Source: Phyllobacterium zundukense (GTDB taxonomy: Bacteria; Pseudomonadota; Alphaproteobacteria; Rhizobiales; Rhizobiaceae). From it: DNA of 64,000 nucleotides. The notes below the pieces were generated by a model that saw only the letters and a program-made list of their open reading frames with translations, did not search any database and was not told the DNA's origin. Below are positions 1-8,273 of the stretch, piece by piece. How positions within the stretch are numbered: the first letter of the stretch is position 1; each line of letters begins with the position of its first letter. Location of the stretch: contig NZ_CP017942.1 in the NCBI RefSeq assembly GCF_002764115.1, positions 124,001 to 188,000 of the forward strand. Direction: 5' to 3'. The position numbers and the translations under genes are program-made.

Positions 1-2
1 CC

Positions 3-215
3 GACATGTGCATGTTCGAACCTGACCCCGTGACGAAAGAATTGACGGTTGTCTCGATCCACAGGGGTGTGACGCGAGCGATGATCGAAGACAATTGCGG
101 CTGGCCGGTTCGTTTTGCGACGGAGCCGGTGGAAACGCCAATCCCCACCGAAACAGAAATCTCGGTTCTGCGGGATATCAACGCCAGAACCAAAAAAGCG
201 CATGAGGCAGCCTGA
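3..215 (+). CDS. pcaJ: 3-oxoadipate CoA-transferase subunit B, C-terminal fragment
   Basis: This is the 3' end of a gene cut by the window edge; the reading frame is open from base 3. The last 70 residues (motifs MCMFEPD, SIHRGVT, IEDNCGWPVRFA) match the C-terminus of the beta subunit of succinyl-CoA:3-oxoadipate CoA-transferase, which activates beta-ketoadipate to beta-ketoadipyl-CoA in aromatic (protocatechuate/catechol) degradation. The stop TGA overlaps the ATG of the thiolase gene (TGATG), indicating translational coupling and a shared operon. The order pcaJ-pcaF is common in rhizobia. Assignment as PcaJ rather than another CoA-transferase subunit rests mainly on the neighbouring pcaF. 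Confidence 0.85.
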   Translation, partial: DMCMFEPDPVTKELTVVSIHRGVTRAMIEDNCGWPVRFATEPVETPIPTETEISVLRDINARTKKAHEAA

Positions 216-1420
216 TGTCTGACGTTTACATTTGCGATTATATCCGGACGCCGATCGGTCGCTTTGGCGGGGCGCTATCAACTGTACGCGCCGATGATCT
301 CGGCGGAATTCCGCTCAAGGCGCTGATGGAGCGCAACAGGGACATGGATTGGGAAGCTGTTGACGAGGTCATTTATGGTTGTGCCAACCAGGCAGGCGAA
401 GACAATCGCAATGTCGCTCGCATGTCGTTGTTGCTGGCGGGGCTCCCTGTCACCGTTCCCGGGACAACGATGAACCGGCTGTGCGGTTCCGGCATGGACG
501 CCATCATAACCGCCGCGCGCGCGATCAAGACCGGGGAAATCGAACTCGCGATCGCCGGGGGCGTCGAATCCATGTCGCGCGCGCCCTTTGTCATGCCAAA
601 GGCGGAGAGTGCATTTTCGCGTCATGCCGAGATCCATGACACGACGATCGGCTGGCGCTTCATCAATCCGCTGATGCAACAGCAATATGGTGTCGATTCG
701 ATGCCTGAGACCGGCGAGAATGTTGCAGAGGACTACAACGTATCACGCGTCGATCAGGACGCTTTTGCGGTACGTTCCCAACAAAAGGCTGGAGTTGCAA
801 TGGCAAATGGCCGTCTTGCACGCGAGATCACCCCGGTCAACATTCCGCAGCGCAAGGGCGATCCGCTCATCGTCGATCGCGACGAGCATCCGCGTCCGCA
901 GACGACGATCGAGCAACTGGCCAAGCTGCCAACGCCTTTCCGGAAGGGAGGTTCGGTAACGGCGGGCAATGCGTCCGGCGTCAATGACGGTGCTGCAGCC
1001 CTGATCATCGCTTCCGAAGCCGCGGCACAGAGATTTGGACTGACGCCCATTGCCCGCATTCTCGGTGGAACAACGGCTGGTGTCCCGCCGCGCATCATGG
1101 GCATTGGTCCTATCGCGGCAACTGAAAAACTGTGCGCACGCCTCGGCCTCACTCCGCAGGATTTCGACATCGTCGAACTTAATGAGGCATTCGCGTCGCA
1201 AGCCCTAGCAACTCTGCGAGCGCTAGGCATTGCCGACGATGCGGAATTCGTTAACCCGAATGGCGGCGCGATCGCACTTGGCCATCCGCTCGGCATGACC
1301 GGCGCTCGCATTACTGGCACCGCCGCACTTGAACTTAATCTACGTGATGCGAAGCGGGCGCTTGCTACCATGTGCATTGGCGTGGGGCAGGGCATTGCCA
1401 TTGCGCTGGAAAGGCTGTGA
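215..1420 (+). CDS. pcaF: beta-ketoadipyl-CoA thiolase
   Basis: A 401-residue thiolase that cleaves beta-ketoadipyl-CoA into succinyl-CoA and acetyl-CoA, the last step of the beta-ketoadipate pathway in the cytoplasm. Family features are clear: nucleophilic Cys90 in NRLCGSGM, the NEAFA motif, the GGAIALGHPLGMTGAR histidine motif, and the second catalytic Cys in CIGVGQG near the end. The stretch from DTTIGWRFINP to SMPETGENVA is typical of PcaF rather than acetoacetyl-CoA thiolase. Length is normal for the family. The ATG overlaps the pcaJ stop and has GAGG upstream. No terminator is visible behind it. Confidence 0.93.
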   Translation: MSDVYICDYIRTPIGRFGGALSTVRADDLGGIPLKALMERNRDMDWEAVDEVIYGCANQAGEDNRNVARMSLLLAGLPVTVPGTTMNRLCGSGMDAIITAARAIKTGEIELAIAGGVESMSRAPFVMPKAESAFSRHAEIHDTTIGWRFINPLMQQQYGVDSMPETGENVAEDYNVSRVDQDAFAVRSQQKAGVAMANGRLAREITPVNIPQRKGDPLIVDRDEHPRPQTTIEQLAKLPTPFRKGGSVTAGNASGVNDGAAALIIASEAAAQRFGLTPIARILGGTTAGVPPRIMGIGPIAATEKLCARLGLTPQDFDIVELNEAFASQALATLRALGIADDAEFVNPNGGAIALGHPLGMTGARITGTAALELNLRDAKRALATMCIGVGQGIAIALERL

Positions 1421-1451
1421 GGCCGTCTTGACACTGTAATCGCATTCGGCA

Positions 1452-1473
1452 AAAGTGAAACCGGTTTCACTTT
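1452..1473. promoter_or_regulatory. 22-bp perfect palindrome, candidate LacI-family operator
   Basis: The core GTGAAACCGGTTTCAC is a perfect dyad, extended by AAA/TTT on either side to 22 bp, and it lies immediately before the amino acid ABC operon. LacI/GalR-family operators are palindromes with a central CG and A/T-rich arms of this kind, and a LacI-type regulator is encoded at the far end of the same gene group (5353-6351). A competing reading is a decayed copy of a dispersed rhizobial intergenic palindrome, many of which carry a similar AAGTG..AACCGGTTT core. Confidence 0.55.
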
Positions 1474-1476
1474 CTG

Positions 1477-2160
1477 TTGGATTGCCGTTTGACGTTTGAT
1501 GTGACGATATTGGCGCCGCATGTGCCATTCCTTCTGAAGGGAGCTCTGCTTACAGCCGAGGCCTGTGCTCTGGCGCTGGTCGGCAGCCTAGTCATTGGAT
1601 TGATCGTCGCAGCCCTAAGAACATCCTCATCGGTAATTCTCTCGCGTGCTGCCTTCGTCTATGTCGATCTGTTCCGCAACATTCCATTCATCGTTCAGCT
1701 CTTCTTCTTTTTCTACGGATTGCCGGAAGTTGGTATTTATATCGATGCGTTCACGACAGGCGTTATCGCCCTGTCGATTGCGGGCGGTGCCTTCAGCTCG
1801 GATGTCATCCGGTCCGGCATTCTGGCAATCGACACAGGGATTCTTGAAGCAGCCGAAGTGAGCGGCTTGTCGAGGCCTGTCGTATTCCGCAAAATCGTCA
1901 TGCCGATTGCTTTGCGGACATCCATTCGGCCGCTCGGATCGGTTTTTATCAATCTGGTGCTGACATCGTCGATCCTTTCGACAATAACCCTCAATGAACT
2001 GACGGGCTCTGCAAAGATCGTTGCATCGGATACCTTCCGGCCATTTGAAGTCTATGCAGTGCTGCTGATCGCCTATGCAAGCTTGACCTATCTGGTTTCG
2101 CTCGCGATCGAGGCATTGCATCGCCACCTCAACCGCGACCGTATGTCGGAAGTAGCCTGA
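1477..2160 (+). CDS. polar amino acid ABC transporter permease
   Basis: A 227-residue inner-membrane subunit of the HisM/GlnP family. It has hydrophobic segments around residues 20-45, 70-105 and 190-215, and the EAA-loop region (EAAEVSGLSRPVVFRKIVMPIALR) that contacts the ATPase. The motif DLFRNIPFIVQLFFFFYGLP is characteristic of polar amino acid permeases. No in-frame ATG exists near the N-terminus and no good ribosome site precedes the TTG at 1477. TTG 1489, GTG 1501 or GTG 1522 are alternatives, so the exact start is uncertain. It is coupled to the next permease by a TGATG overlap. Confidence 0.88.
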   Translation: MDCRLTFDVTILAPHVPFLLKGALLTAEACALALVGSLVIGLIVAALRTSSSVILSRAAFVYVDLFRNIPFIVQLFFFFYGLPEVGIYIDAFTTGVIALSIAGGAFSSDVIRSGILAIDTGILEAAEVSGLSRPVVFRKIVMPIALRTSIRPLGSVFINLVLTSSILSTITLNELTGSAKIVASDTFRPFEVYAVLLIAYASLTYLVSLAIEALHRHLNRDRMSEVA

Positions 2161-2831
2161 TGCGGTACACCAGTTTCACCTCATACGACTTCATCTTGCT
2201 CGCACAGGGCCTTGGCGTTTCTCTCACTTTGTTCCTCGCTACAACTCTGATCGGGCTGCTCGTCGGCACGATCTGGGCGATTGTTCGATTCTATCGCGTG
2301 CCGGTACTCACTCAATTCATCACATTCTTCGCCGAGCTCCTGAAGAATTCGCCCGTTCTTGTGCAGCTTTTCCTCGTTTTCTTCGGGCTTCCTGCCTTTG
2401 CAAAAATCAACGTGACGCCGGTTGAGGCCGCCGTGATTACGCTCTCGGGCAATACCGCCGCGTTCGTCTACGTCATCGCCGTTTCAGCTATCGAGTCGAT
2501 CGGCCGTGACCAGATTGAGTCAGCGCGCGTATTTGGATTGTCGCGCTGGCAGGTGCTCCGCCACGTGATCGCACCGCAGGCCCTGGCTTTTGCAGTGGGA
2601 CCATTGACCGGCTTGCTCGTCAACCAGCTTCAGGTCACGTCGCTGATATCGGTAATTGGCGTGGTGGACCTGACCAAGATTGGCAACATTCTGAATCTTA
2701 GAACGCTCAAGCCTTTCATCGTCTGGACCATTGTCGGTGGGCTTTATTACATCACGGCAAAACTTGTCGCCTTCGGTGGCGCAAGACTGGAACAGCGGCT
2801 GCGTGCCCACACTACATGGAAAGGTCTGTGA
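2160..2831 (+). CDS. polar amino acid ABC transporter permease (second)
   Basis: A 223-residue second permease of the same family, presumably forming a heterodimer with the preceding one. It shows the motif ELLKNSPVLVQLFLVFFGLPAF and the ATPase-contact loop ESARVFGLSRWQVLRHVIAPQ, with hydrophobic segments at about residues 12-38, 60-105 and 180-210. Its ATG overlaps the stop of the upstream permease, and the ATPase gene follows after one base. The operon therefore encodes a complete importer, with the binding protein last. Confidence 0.9.
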   Translation: MRYTSFTSYDFILLAQGLGVSLTLFLATTLIGLLVGTIWAIVRFYRVPVLTQFITFFAELLKNSPVLVQLFLVFFGLPAFAKINVTPVEAAVITLSGNTAAFVYVIAVSAIESIGRDQIESARVFGLSRWQVLRHVIAPQALAFAVGPLTGLLVNQLQVTSLISVIGVVDLTKIGNILNLRTLKPFIVWTIVGGLYYITAKLVAFGGARLEQRLRAHTTWKGL

Positions 2832-2832
2832 C

Positions 2833-3567
2833 ATGATCAGCGCCCGGGGCGTACGCAAATCCTTTGGCTCAGCGACGGTGCTTGATGGCATCGACCTTGA
2901 CGTTCATAGCGGTGAGGTCGTCTCGATCCTCGGTTCCAGCGGCTCCGGAAAATCCACACTCGTCCGTTGTATGAATGGCCTGGAAAAGCTCGACGGCGGG
3001 CGCATCACCATCGATGATTTTGATGTGTCGCGTCCGAAAGAGCTGGTTGAAGCGCGCAAACGTTCAGCAACCGTGTTTCAGCTTTTCAATCTGTATCCGC
3101 ACATGACGGCGGTGCAGAATATAACGTTGGCACCGATACAGGTTTTGAAACAGTCGCGCGCGCAGGCAGAAGCGGAAGCGCGCGCCTTGCTAGACTCAGT
3201 CGGACTCGGCGCAAGAGCCGATGCCTATCCGGCACAGCTCTCCGGCGGACAGCGGCAACGCGTAGGAATTTGCCGGGCGTTGGCGATGAAGCCGCGCTAT
3301 CTGCTTCTCGACGAAATCACCAGCGCTCTCGATCCAGAAATGACCGCCGAAGTGCTCAATATTCTCGCGCGTTTGGCGAAGACCGGAACAACAATGGTTT
3401 TCGTAACGCATGAGATCGAGTTTGCGCGAACAATATCCTCGCGCATCGTTTTCCTCGACAAAGGTCAACTCGTTGTGGACCTGCCTACGAGCGAATTTTT
3501 TGCAACCGATGGCGGTATGGCAAAGCCGCGCATCGCCCAGTTCCTCTCCAAGATGCGCAAAGACTGA
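2833..3567 (+). CDS. polar amino acid ABC transporter ATP-binding protein
   Basis: A 244-residue ATPase of the GlnQ/HisP family that energises the importer on the cytoplasmic face. Visible motifs are Walker A GSSGSGKST, the Q-loop (TVFQLFNLYPHMT), signature LSGGQRQR, Walker B LLLDEITSALDPE and the switch His in VTHE. The Walker B continuation DEI replaces the usual DEP; the catalytic Glu is kept. The ATG at 2833 is chosen because it follows the permease stop by one base and gives the usual family N-terminus (MISARGVRKSFG); a longer reading frame upstream would run through the permease gene. Confidence 0.93.
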   Translation: MISARGVRKSFGSATVLDGIDLDVHSGEVVSILGSSGSGKSTLVRCMNGLEKLDGGRITIDDFDVSRPKELVEARKRSATVFQLFNLYPHMTAVQNITLAPIQVLKQSRAQAEAEARALLDSVGLGARADAYPAQLSGGQRQRVGICRALAMKPRYLLLDEITSALDPEMTAEVLNILARLAKTGTTMVFVTHEIEFARTISSRIVFLDKGQLVVDLPTSEFFATDGGMAKPRIAQFLSKMRKD

Positions 3568-3569
3568 TC

Positions 3570-4505
3570 ATGATCCTGCTGGCAAACTCCGAAGCCTGGC
3601 CTGGCTTCGACAAAACCGTCGAACTCCTCAAGCTCAATGCTTGTGGCATTGACGCCATGATTGCGGGCATCAGCGAGGTCGAACGCGAGATCAAAGTGCG
3701 CAGCGTCGGCTATGGCGGCTGGCCGAACATGCTCGGCAAAATGGAATTGGATGCGGGCGTCATGGACGGCACGACACGTGAGGTCGGGTCGGTCGGTGCC
3801 GTTCCCGATACGCTCCCCGTTGCAGCCCTGGCGCATGAAGTCATGAAGCGTTTGCCTCATGTGATGCTCACTGGCGAAGGCGCTCGGCGATTTGCAACTG
3901 AGATCGGTTTTCCTGTTGATGAAGTATTGTGCGAAGACAGCAAGCGAGTCTGGTGGGAGCGGTTAGAGAGAGAGCTTTCGACGGACGAACGCAAAGCGTT
4001 CCCCGATATTGCGCTCGCACCGCTGAGCCGAACCATTACCGATCCAGAGCGTGTTCGCGACACCACCGTTTTCCTGGCGCAGGATTTTGCCAAGGGGATT
4101 CATGCGGTAACCTCCACCTCCGGTTGGGCCTGGAAATATCCGGGCAGGCTTGGAGATTCACCCATTCCCGGTGCCGGTTTTTATGCGGACAGCCGCTACG
4201 GCGCCGCCGCCTGTACGCATACGGGTGAAATGACCATGCGGTGCGGCACAGCGCGCAGCATCGTCCTCGCCTTGCGCCTTGGCTATTCTCTCCGGGAAGC
4301 CGTCGACATGGCTATGGAAGATCTCGCTCAGTTGAAAACTGGTTTCCTTGCCGGCGTTGTCATCCATGCAATTGACGCCTGGGGGAATCATGATGTTGCA
4401 AGTTTCCAATGCCCCCAAGAGATCAAGTATTGGTTTTGGGAGCCGAAGATGGCCAATCCGGAAAAACGGATAGCCAGGAAATACGATCTACAGCACACAA
4501 CATAA
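3570..4505 (+). CDS. glycosylasparaginase-type Ntn hydrolase (N4-(beta-N-acetylglucosaminyl)-L-asparaginase family)
   Basis: A 311-residue protein of the asparaginase-2 / glycosylasparaginase family. These enzymes self-cleave before a threonine that becomes the nucleophile and hydrolyse the amide between asparagine and a glycan amine, or isoaspartyl peptides. The DGTTREVGSVGAV segment (about residues 66-78), the cleavage site after Asp164 with Thr165 as likely nucleophile (RVRDTTVF), and the downstream signature TSTSGWAWKYPGRLGDSPIP (about 181-200) followed by GAGFYADS all fit. No signal peptide is seen, so the substrate would be imported first. It sits between the ATPase and binding-protein genes of an amino acid importer, implying that the importer delivers its substrate. 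Plain isoaspartyl peptidase or asparaginase activity is the main alternative. Confidence 0.85.
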   Translation: MILLANSEAWPGFDKTVELLKLNACGIDAMIAGISEVEREIKVRSVGYGGWPNMLGKMELDAGVMDGTTREVGSVGAVPDTLPVAALAHEVMKRLPHVMLTGEGARRFATEIGFPVDEVLCEDSKRVWWERLERELSTDERKAFPDIALAPLSRTITDPERVRDTTVFLAQDFAKGIHAVTSTSGWAWKYPGRLGDSPIPGAGFYADSRYGAAACTHTGEMTMRCGTARSIVLALRLGYSLREAVDMAMEDLAQLKTGFLAGVVIHAIDAWGNHDVASFQCPQEIKYWFWEPKMANPEKRIARKYDLQHTT

Positions 4506-4515
4506 GGGGAAGTTC

Positions 4516-5313
4516 ATGAAAACCATGATTGCAAAATTGACAGCGTTTGCGTTGACGGCCGCTCTGGCATTTGCCGGCACCGCTCACGCCGGAAAGATCG
4601 AAGAAATCCGCGAGCGTGGCACAGTCCGCATCGGGGTCTCACTCGGCGGCGAACCGATCGGCTTCCGTGACGACAAGAATAACCCAGTTGGGTACGACGT
4701 CGATGTCGCGACGCAGCTGGCTGCAAAGCTAGGCGTGCCCGTCGAGTTTACCGATGTGTCGGGTGATGCCCGCATTTCCATGCTCGTTTCCGGCCAGCTC
4801 GATATCGTCGTCGCCAACACCTCGGCAACACTTGAGCGCGCCAAGACAGTGGATTTTTCCATACCTTATAATCGGGCTGGCTTGCGGGTCATCGTACAAA
4901 AGGACGCCGGTATCGCATCGCTCAAAGATCTCTCGGGAAAGAAAGTCGTTGTCGGACGCGGGACAACGGGCGAAACCTTCATAAAGAAGAGCGTTCCGGA
5001 CGCTGAGCTGGTCTATACCGACACATTCTCGCCGGACGGTGTGCTGCTCCTTCAACAGAAACGAGCCGATGCAGCAATCGAGGATTCCTCGCTGCTCGAT
5101 TATCTTGCAACCAAGAACGAAAATCTCGTAACTCTTGAGGGACTCTACTCGAACGATCCCATTGGCATCGCTGTCGCCAAGGGTGATCCCGAATTCGTTC
5201 GCTGGCTCGACATGTTCGTCTCGGATTATATCCAGTCCGGTGCCTATGACACCAACTACAAGAAGTGGTGGGGTGAAAAGGCTAATCCGCCTGCGCTCAC
5301 ACCCCTCTGGTAA
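4516..5313 (+). CDS. polar amino acid ABC transporter substrate-binding protein
   Basis: A 265-residue periplasmic binding protein of family 3 (GlnH/HisJ type). An N-terminal Sec signal peptide ends near THA-GK (residues 1-26). The mature part begins with EEIRERGTVRIGVSLGGEPIG and contains the GYDVDVATQLAAKLG and NTSATLERAKTVDFSIPY motifs; the Arg in the latter normally binds the substrate alpha-carboxylate. A strong AAGGGGA ribosome site precedes the ATG. It is the last gene of the operon and ends just before a strong hairpin. Given the neighbouring hydrolase, an asparagine-linked compound is a plausible ligand; the sequence itself does not fix the ligand. Confidence 0.92.
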   Translation: MKTMIAKLTAFALTAALAFAGTAHAGKIEEIRERGTVRIGVSLGGEPIGFRDDKNNPVGYDVDVATQLAAKLGVPVEFTDVSGDARISMLVSGQLDIVVANTSATLERAKTVDFSIPYNRAGLRVIVQKDAGIASLKDLSGKKVVVGRGTTGETFIKKSVPDAELVYTDTFSPDGVLLLQQKRADAAIEDSSLLDYLATKNENLVTLEGLYSNDPIGIAVAKGDPEFVRWLDMFVSDYIQSGAYDTNYKKWWGEKANPPALTPLW

Positions 5314-5321
5314 TCGAGCGG

Positions 5322-5347
5322 AATGGCCGGGGTTTGCCCCGGCCATT
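5322..5347. terminator. bidirectional Rho-independent terminator
   Basis: A perfect 11-bp stem (AATGGCCGGGG / CCCCGGCCATT) with a TTTG loop lies between the convergent binding-protein and LacI genes, with T/A tracts on both sides. It can serve both strands. Confidence 0.85.
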
Positions 5348-5352
5348 TGCAC

Positions 5353-6351
5353 TCAGGAACTTGAGCGCAATACAAAGTAAGTCGGAACCTGGACCAACAT
5401 TCCGCCCGATTGGAAAAGTTCCGGTGTCGTCAGGAACCGCAATATCTCACTGATATAGAGGGTCTTATCATAGCCGATCGATGATATCGGATAGGCTTCA
5501 TATTCGGCCAAGGTGACATCGTCGAAGCCGTAAAGTCGAAATTCCGCCGGTCTGTTTTCTGGAAACACGCTCCTGTGCACATCGAGCACGCCCATGGCCA
5601 TTGCATCCGATGTGCAAAAGACAGCATCCGATTTTTGCCATTCCGGAGATGCGGCAACACGGCGGCCGCTTTGATAGGAATAATCGCCTCGCATTTCCGC
5701 TATCAATGAAATTGCATTGCGTTGCATCTCTGACTTGTAATGACCGATGCGTGCCTGCTCGACGGGAGACGCGGCCCGGCCCGTTATGAGCGTAGCCGTT
5801 CGTACGCCCTTCCTGGCTGCGTCGGAAACCGCTTCAGCAATGCCGGTCAGTTCATCCGGAATGATGGCTGGTGCGCCGCCATCCCGCATACCGTTGAGCA
5901 TCAGCACGCTGTCGTTGCGGAACATTTTGCGTACCGTTGCGGCGTTGGCGAAATCCGAAAAAACGAGAGCCGCATCGACATGATAGGCAATGCCGCTGCG
6001 CAGGAATTCTTCAATACGTTCTGAAGACCCCACCCGCACGAAAATCACTTGCTTGCCAATCGACTGGATTTCGCTGATCAGGAGATCGAAAAGATCGAGA
6101 TCGGAAAGATCATGGATGTGGTTGACGACAACTGCCACGAGATTGACGGTCTTTGTGGTGAGGCTGCGCGCCAGAAGGTTAGGCTTGTAACCGAGCTCCT
6201 GTGCCGCTTGCAGTACCCGCTCACGCTTATCGGCAGAAACAGGTCTAGGCTCGCTTGACAGTGCACGCGATGCAATCGCGCGAGAAACACCGGCGAGTTC
6301 GGCAACGTCTGCAATTGTCGGCTGCCCGAGGCGTTTGCGAGATTCAATCAT
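5353..6351 (-). CDS. LacI-family transcriptional regulator
   Basis: A 332-residue regulator with an N-terminal LacI helix-turn-helix (PTIADVAELAGVSRAIASRAL, ending in the hinge LGYKPNLLARSL) and a periplasmic-binding-protein-like effector domain (FDLLISEIQSIGKQVIF, then VFCTSDAMAMGVLD and LYGFDDV). It faces the ABC/hydrolase operon tail to tail and is the obvious candidate to control it through the palindrome at 1452-1473. The ATG at 6351 is preferred over the one at 6357, because AAAGG lies six bases before it. No matching palindrome was found in front of its own gene. Confidence 0.9.
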   Translation of the reverse strand: MIESRKRLGQPTIADVAELAGVSRAIASRALSSEPRPVSADKRERVLQAAQELGYKPNLLARSLTTKTVNLVAVVVNHIHDLSDLDLFDLLISEIQSIGKQVIFVRVGSSERIEEFLRSGIAYHVDAALVFSDFANAATVRKMFRNDSVLMLNGMRDGGAPAIIPDELTGIAEAVSDAARKGVRTATLITGRAASPVEQARIGHYKSEMQRNAISLIAEMRGDYSYQSGRRVAASPEWQKSDAVFCTSDAMAMGVLDVHRSVFPENRPAEFRLYGFDDVTLAEYEAYPISSIGYDKTLYISEILRFLTTPELFQSGGMLVQVPTYFVLRSSS

Positions 6352-6469
6352 GGGCATCCTTTACACCAGGTCGGCGTTCCCATGTTTGCTCAAGCCAGGC
6401 ACAAGCGAAAAGGAAGCGAACCAGCCCATGCTTACCCGCTTCGTCACTCAAGGTTCAATGATAAAGTAT

Positions 6470-6490
6470 GGGCGCCCTTGATAGGCGCCC
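6470..6490 (-). terminator. possible terminator of the AlgX-like gene
   Basis: A perfect 7-bp stem GGGCGCC / GGCGCCC with a 7-base loop sits 14 bases beyond the stop of the 6504-8273 gene. The T-tract on the minus strand is poor, so strength is uncertain. Confidence 0.4.
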
Positions 6491-6503
6491 AATTGTACGA
6501 ATG

Positions 6504-8273
6504 CTATCCAGGCTTGGCCATGTGCATCTGGCGCGCTTCCTGGGCGTTCAGGCGTGCAAGCGTCGTGCTCGCCCATTCCCAATCTGGTGCTAGCTCCGTG
6601 CTTCTGAGCGCGGCTTCGATCGCCTTTGCACGCTGTCCGTGGATCTCGTGAAGTTGAGATCGCAGGATGTAAACTTCCGCCCGCTGCCGTGCATGGAATA
6701 GTGTCTCCAGAAGCCTGTCCGTCGCGACCAGTCCCTGCTCAGGATCGGTCTTGCTGCGCACGCGGAGATTGGCGAGCTTGAGAAGCGGCCATGTCCAATC
6801 AGGCTTGGCATCGGCCGCCTGCACGAAGGCTTCGGCGGCATCTTCCGTATTGTCCAATGCCTCGTGACAACGCCCCAGCAACTGCCAAGCATCAGACGAG
6901 TCGGGACGGCGAATGAGGTACTCTCGTAGGGAATCGATGCAAGGGGCAAATTTCTGCTGTCGGTAAAACACCTGCGCCAGCTGGTAATTCCACCAGTCCA
7001 CACTCCTATCAAGCTCAATCGCTTTGCGTAGCTCGGTCTCCGCCTGCTCGGGACGTTCCAATCGCATCAGGGTTAAGGCGAGTTGATGTCGTGCACGGGC
7101 ATTCCAGGGCTCAGCCTTGACGGCGCGCTCCGCAAAGACTCGCGCCTCGTCGAGCCGCTCACCCAAGCGCGAAAGTTCAACGGAGATCATGTGATGCGCT
7201 TCAGGATTATCCGGATGGCGTTTTTTCAGATCTGCAATAAGATCGGAATGAATGGATTTGCCGCTGTGCGCACAAAGCAGGGCTTCGTAGACCCGCCGCA
7301 CGGGGAAAACGCCAAGATCAATCGTCGCAGTTTGCGTTTTCACGTGTGCCAGGTCTTCCTGTGACAAGAGCTTGAGCTTGGTCCGAACGACTGACGCATA
7401 GCTGAATGTTGGTGTGTCCACAGGAGGATCAATAAGAAAACGTTCGACAAATTGTGAAAGTACGACGTCGGGCTGGTAGGCCTCGATCAATTCGCGATCA
7501 AAGGTCTTACCGTAGACATAGACCAGCGTGCTGAAACTCTCCTTGAGAAAAGGCAGCAGGTTGCCCCCAAAAGAATCGCCAAACATGACGCAACGGGGCA
7601 ATGTTGCATCCTTGTTGACGAAAACCCTGATCCTTCCGCGGTTCGGTATCCGATTGTCGAAGGCAAGCTTACCGCCCGCATTCTCGATACGTGCTGACAA
7701 TGTGGGAGCTGACACTGGCGGTTCAAACTTTATGCCGAGATCTCCAACATAGGGAACTTCTTCGAAATCCACGTGCGAACGTTCAACACGCAGCGGCTCG
7801 ATACCGCAATCCGACAAGCCCCTGCAAAAAGCCTGATAACCAATATAGGCACCGAACCCGCTCCAATGGGTATCGGTCTTCGGATAAACCAACCCCTCAG
7901 CCTTCCCTGCGCGGATGGCGTCGAGCGGATAGATGATTTTTCGTGCACGTTCGGGGCCAAGTGCCGCCATAATCTGATGGATAGGGCGTTGGTCGGCAAT
8001 TTCCACCCAGTCGGGAAGCTGCTCTGAATAAACAAGCTCCTTGTTGGGAGCGACGAATACCAAATGCTGCGCCCCGATCGAGGCCACGTATTCATCGCGT
8101 TCCGCAATCAGTTTGCGCCAGGCATCGAGGCCCCGTACATCCAGAACGTGGCGGCCAGTAATCTGATCGATGACCCGATTTGAATCATGATCAAGAAAGA
8201 TCCATCCATCCTTGCCGAGGAGATATTTCTTGCTCTTGTCGGCACGTGATGTCGAAACGAAATCATCGTTCAT
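6504..8273 (-). CDS. AlgX/AlgJ-like SGNH acetyltransferase domain fused to TPR repeats
   Basis: A 589-residue protein in two parts. Residues about 15-300 resemble the AlgJ/AlgX/DltD-type SGNH fold that O-acetylates exopolysaccharides: a start block KKYLLGKDGWIFL, a catalytic-type TDTHWSGFGAYIGY motif (Asp-x-His) and a GDSFGGNLLPFL block carrying the nucleophile-type serine. Residues about 360-589 are tetratricopeptide repeats. No signal peptide or membrane segment is seen, unusual for a periplasmic acetylation enzyme. The ATG at 8273 is chosen because GGAGGTG precedes it and it overlaps the GH16 stop by four bases (ATGA); a longer form begins at 8303. It is the last gene of the 14861-6504 operon. 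The role in acetylating the local exopolysaccharide is inferred. Confidence 0.75.
   Translation of the reverse strand: MNDDFVSTSRADKSKKYLLGKDGWIFLDHDSNRVIDQITGRHVLDVRGLDAWRKLIAERDEYVASIGAQHLVFVAPNKELVYSEQLPDWVEIADQRPIHQIMAALGPERARKIIYPLDAIRAGKAEGLVYPKTDTHWSGFGAYIGYQAFCRGLSDCGIEPLRVERSHVDFEEVPYVGDLGIKFEPPVSAPTLSARIENAGGKLAFDNRIPNRGRIRVFVNKDATLPRCVMFGDSFGGNLLPFLKESFSTLVYVYGKTFDRELIEAYQPDVVLSQFVERFLIDPPVDTPTFSYASVVRTKLKLLSQEDLAHVKTQTATIDLGVFPVRRVYEALLCAHSGKSIHSDLIADLKKRHPDNPEAHHMISVELSRLGERLDEARVFAERAVKAEPWNARARHQLALTLMRLERPEQAETELRKAIELDRSVDWWNYQLAQVFYRQQKFAPCIDSLREYLIRRPDSSDAWQLLGRCHEALDNTEDAAEAFVQAADAKPDWTWPLLKLANLRVRSKTDPEQGLVATDRLLETLFHARQRAEVYILRSQLHEIHGQRAKAIEAALRSTELAPDWEWASTTLARLNAQEARQMHMAKPG

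Noticed and set aside
754-1521. A 255-codon open frame antisense to pcaF
   Set aside because: Low-complexity Ser/Ala/Arg composition and full overlap with the thiolase gene; no ribosome site or motifs.
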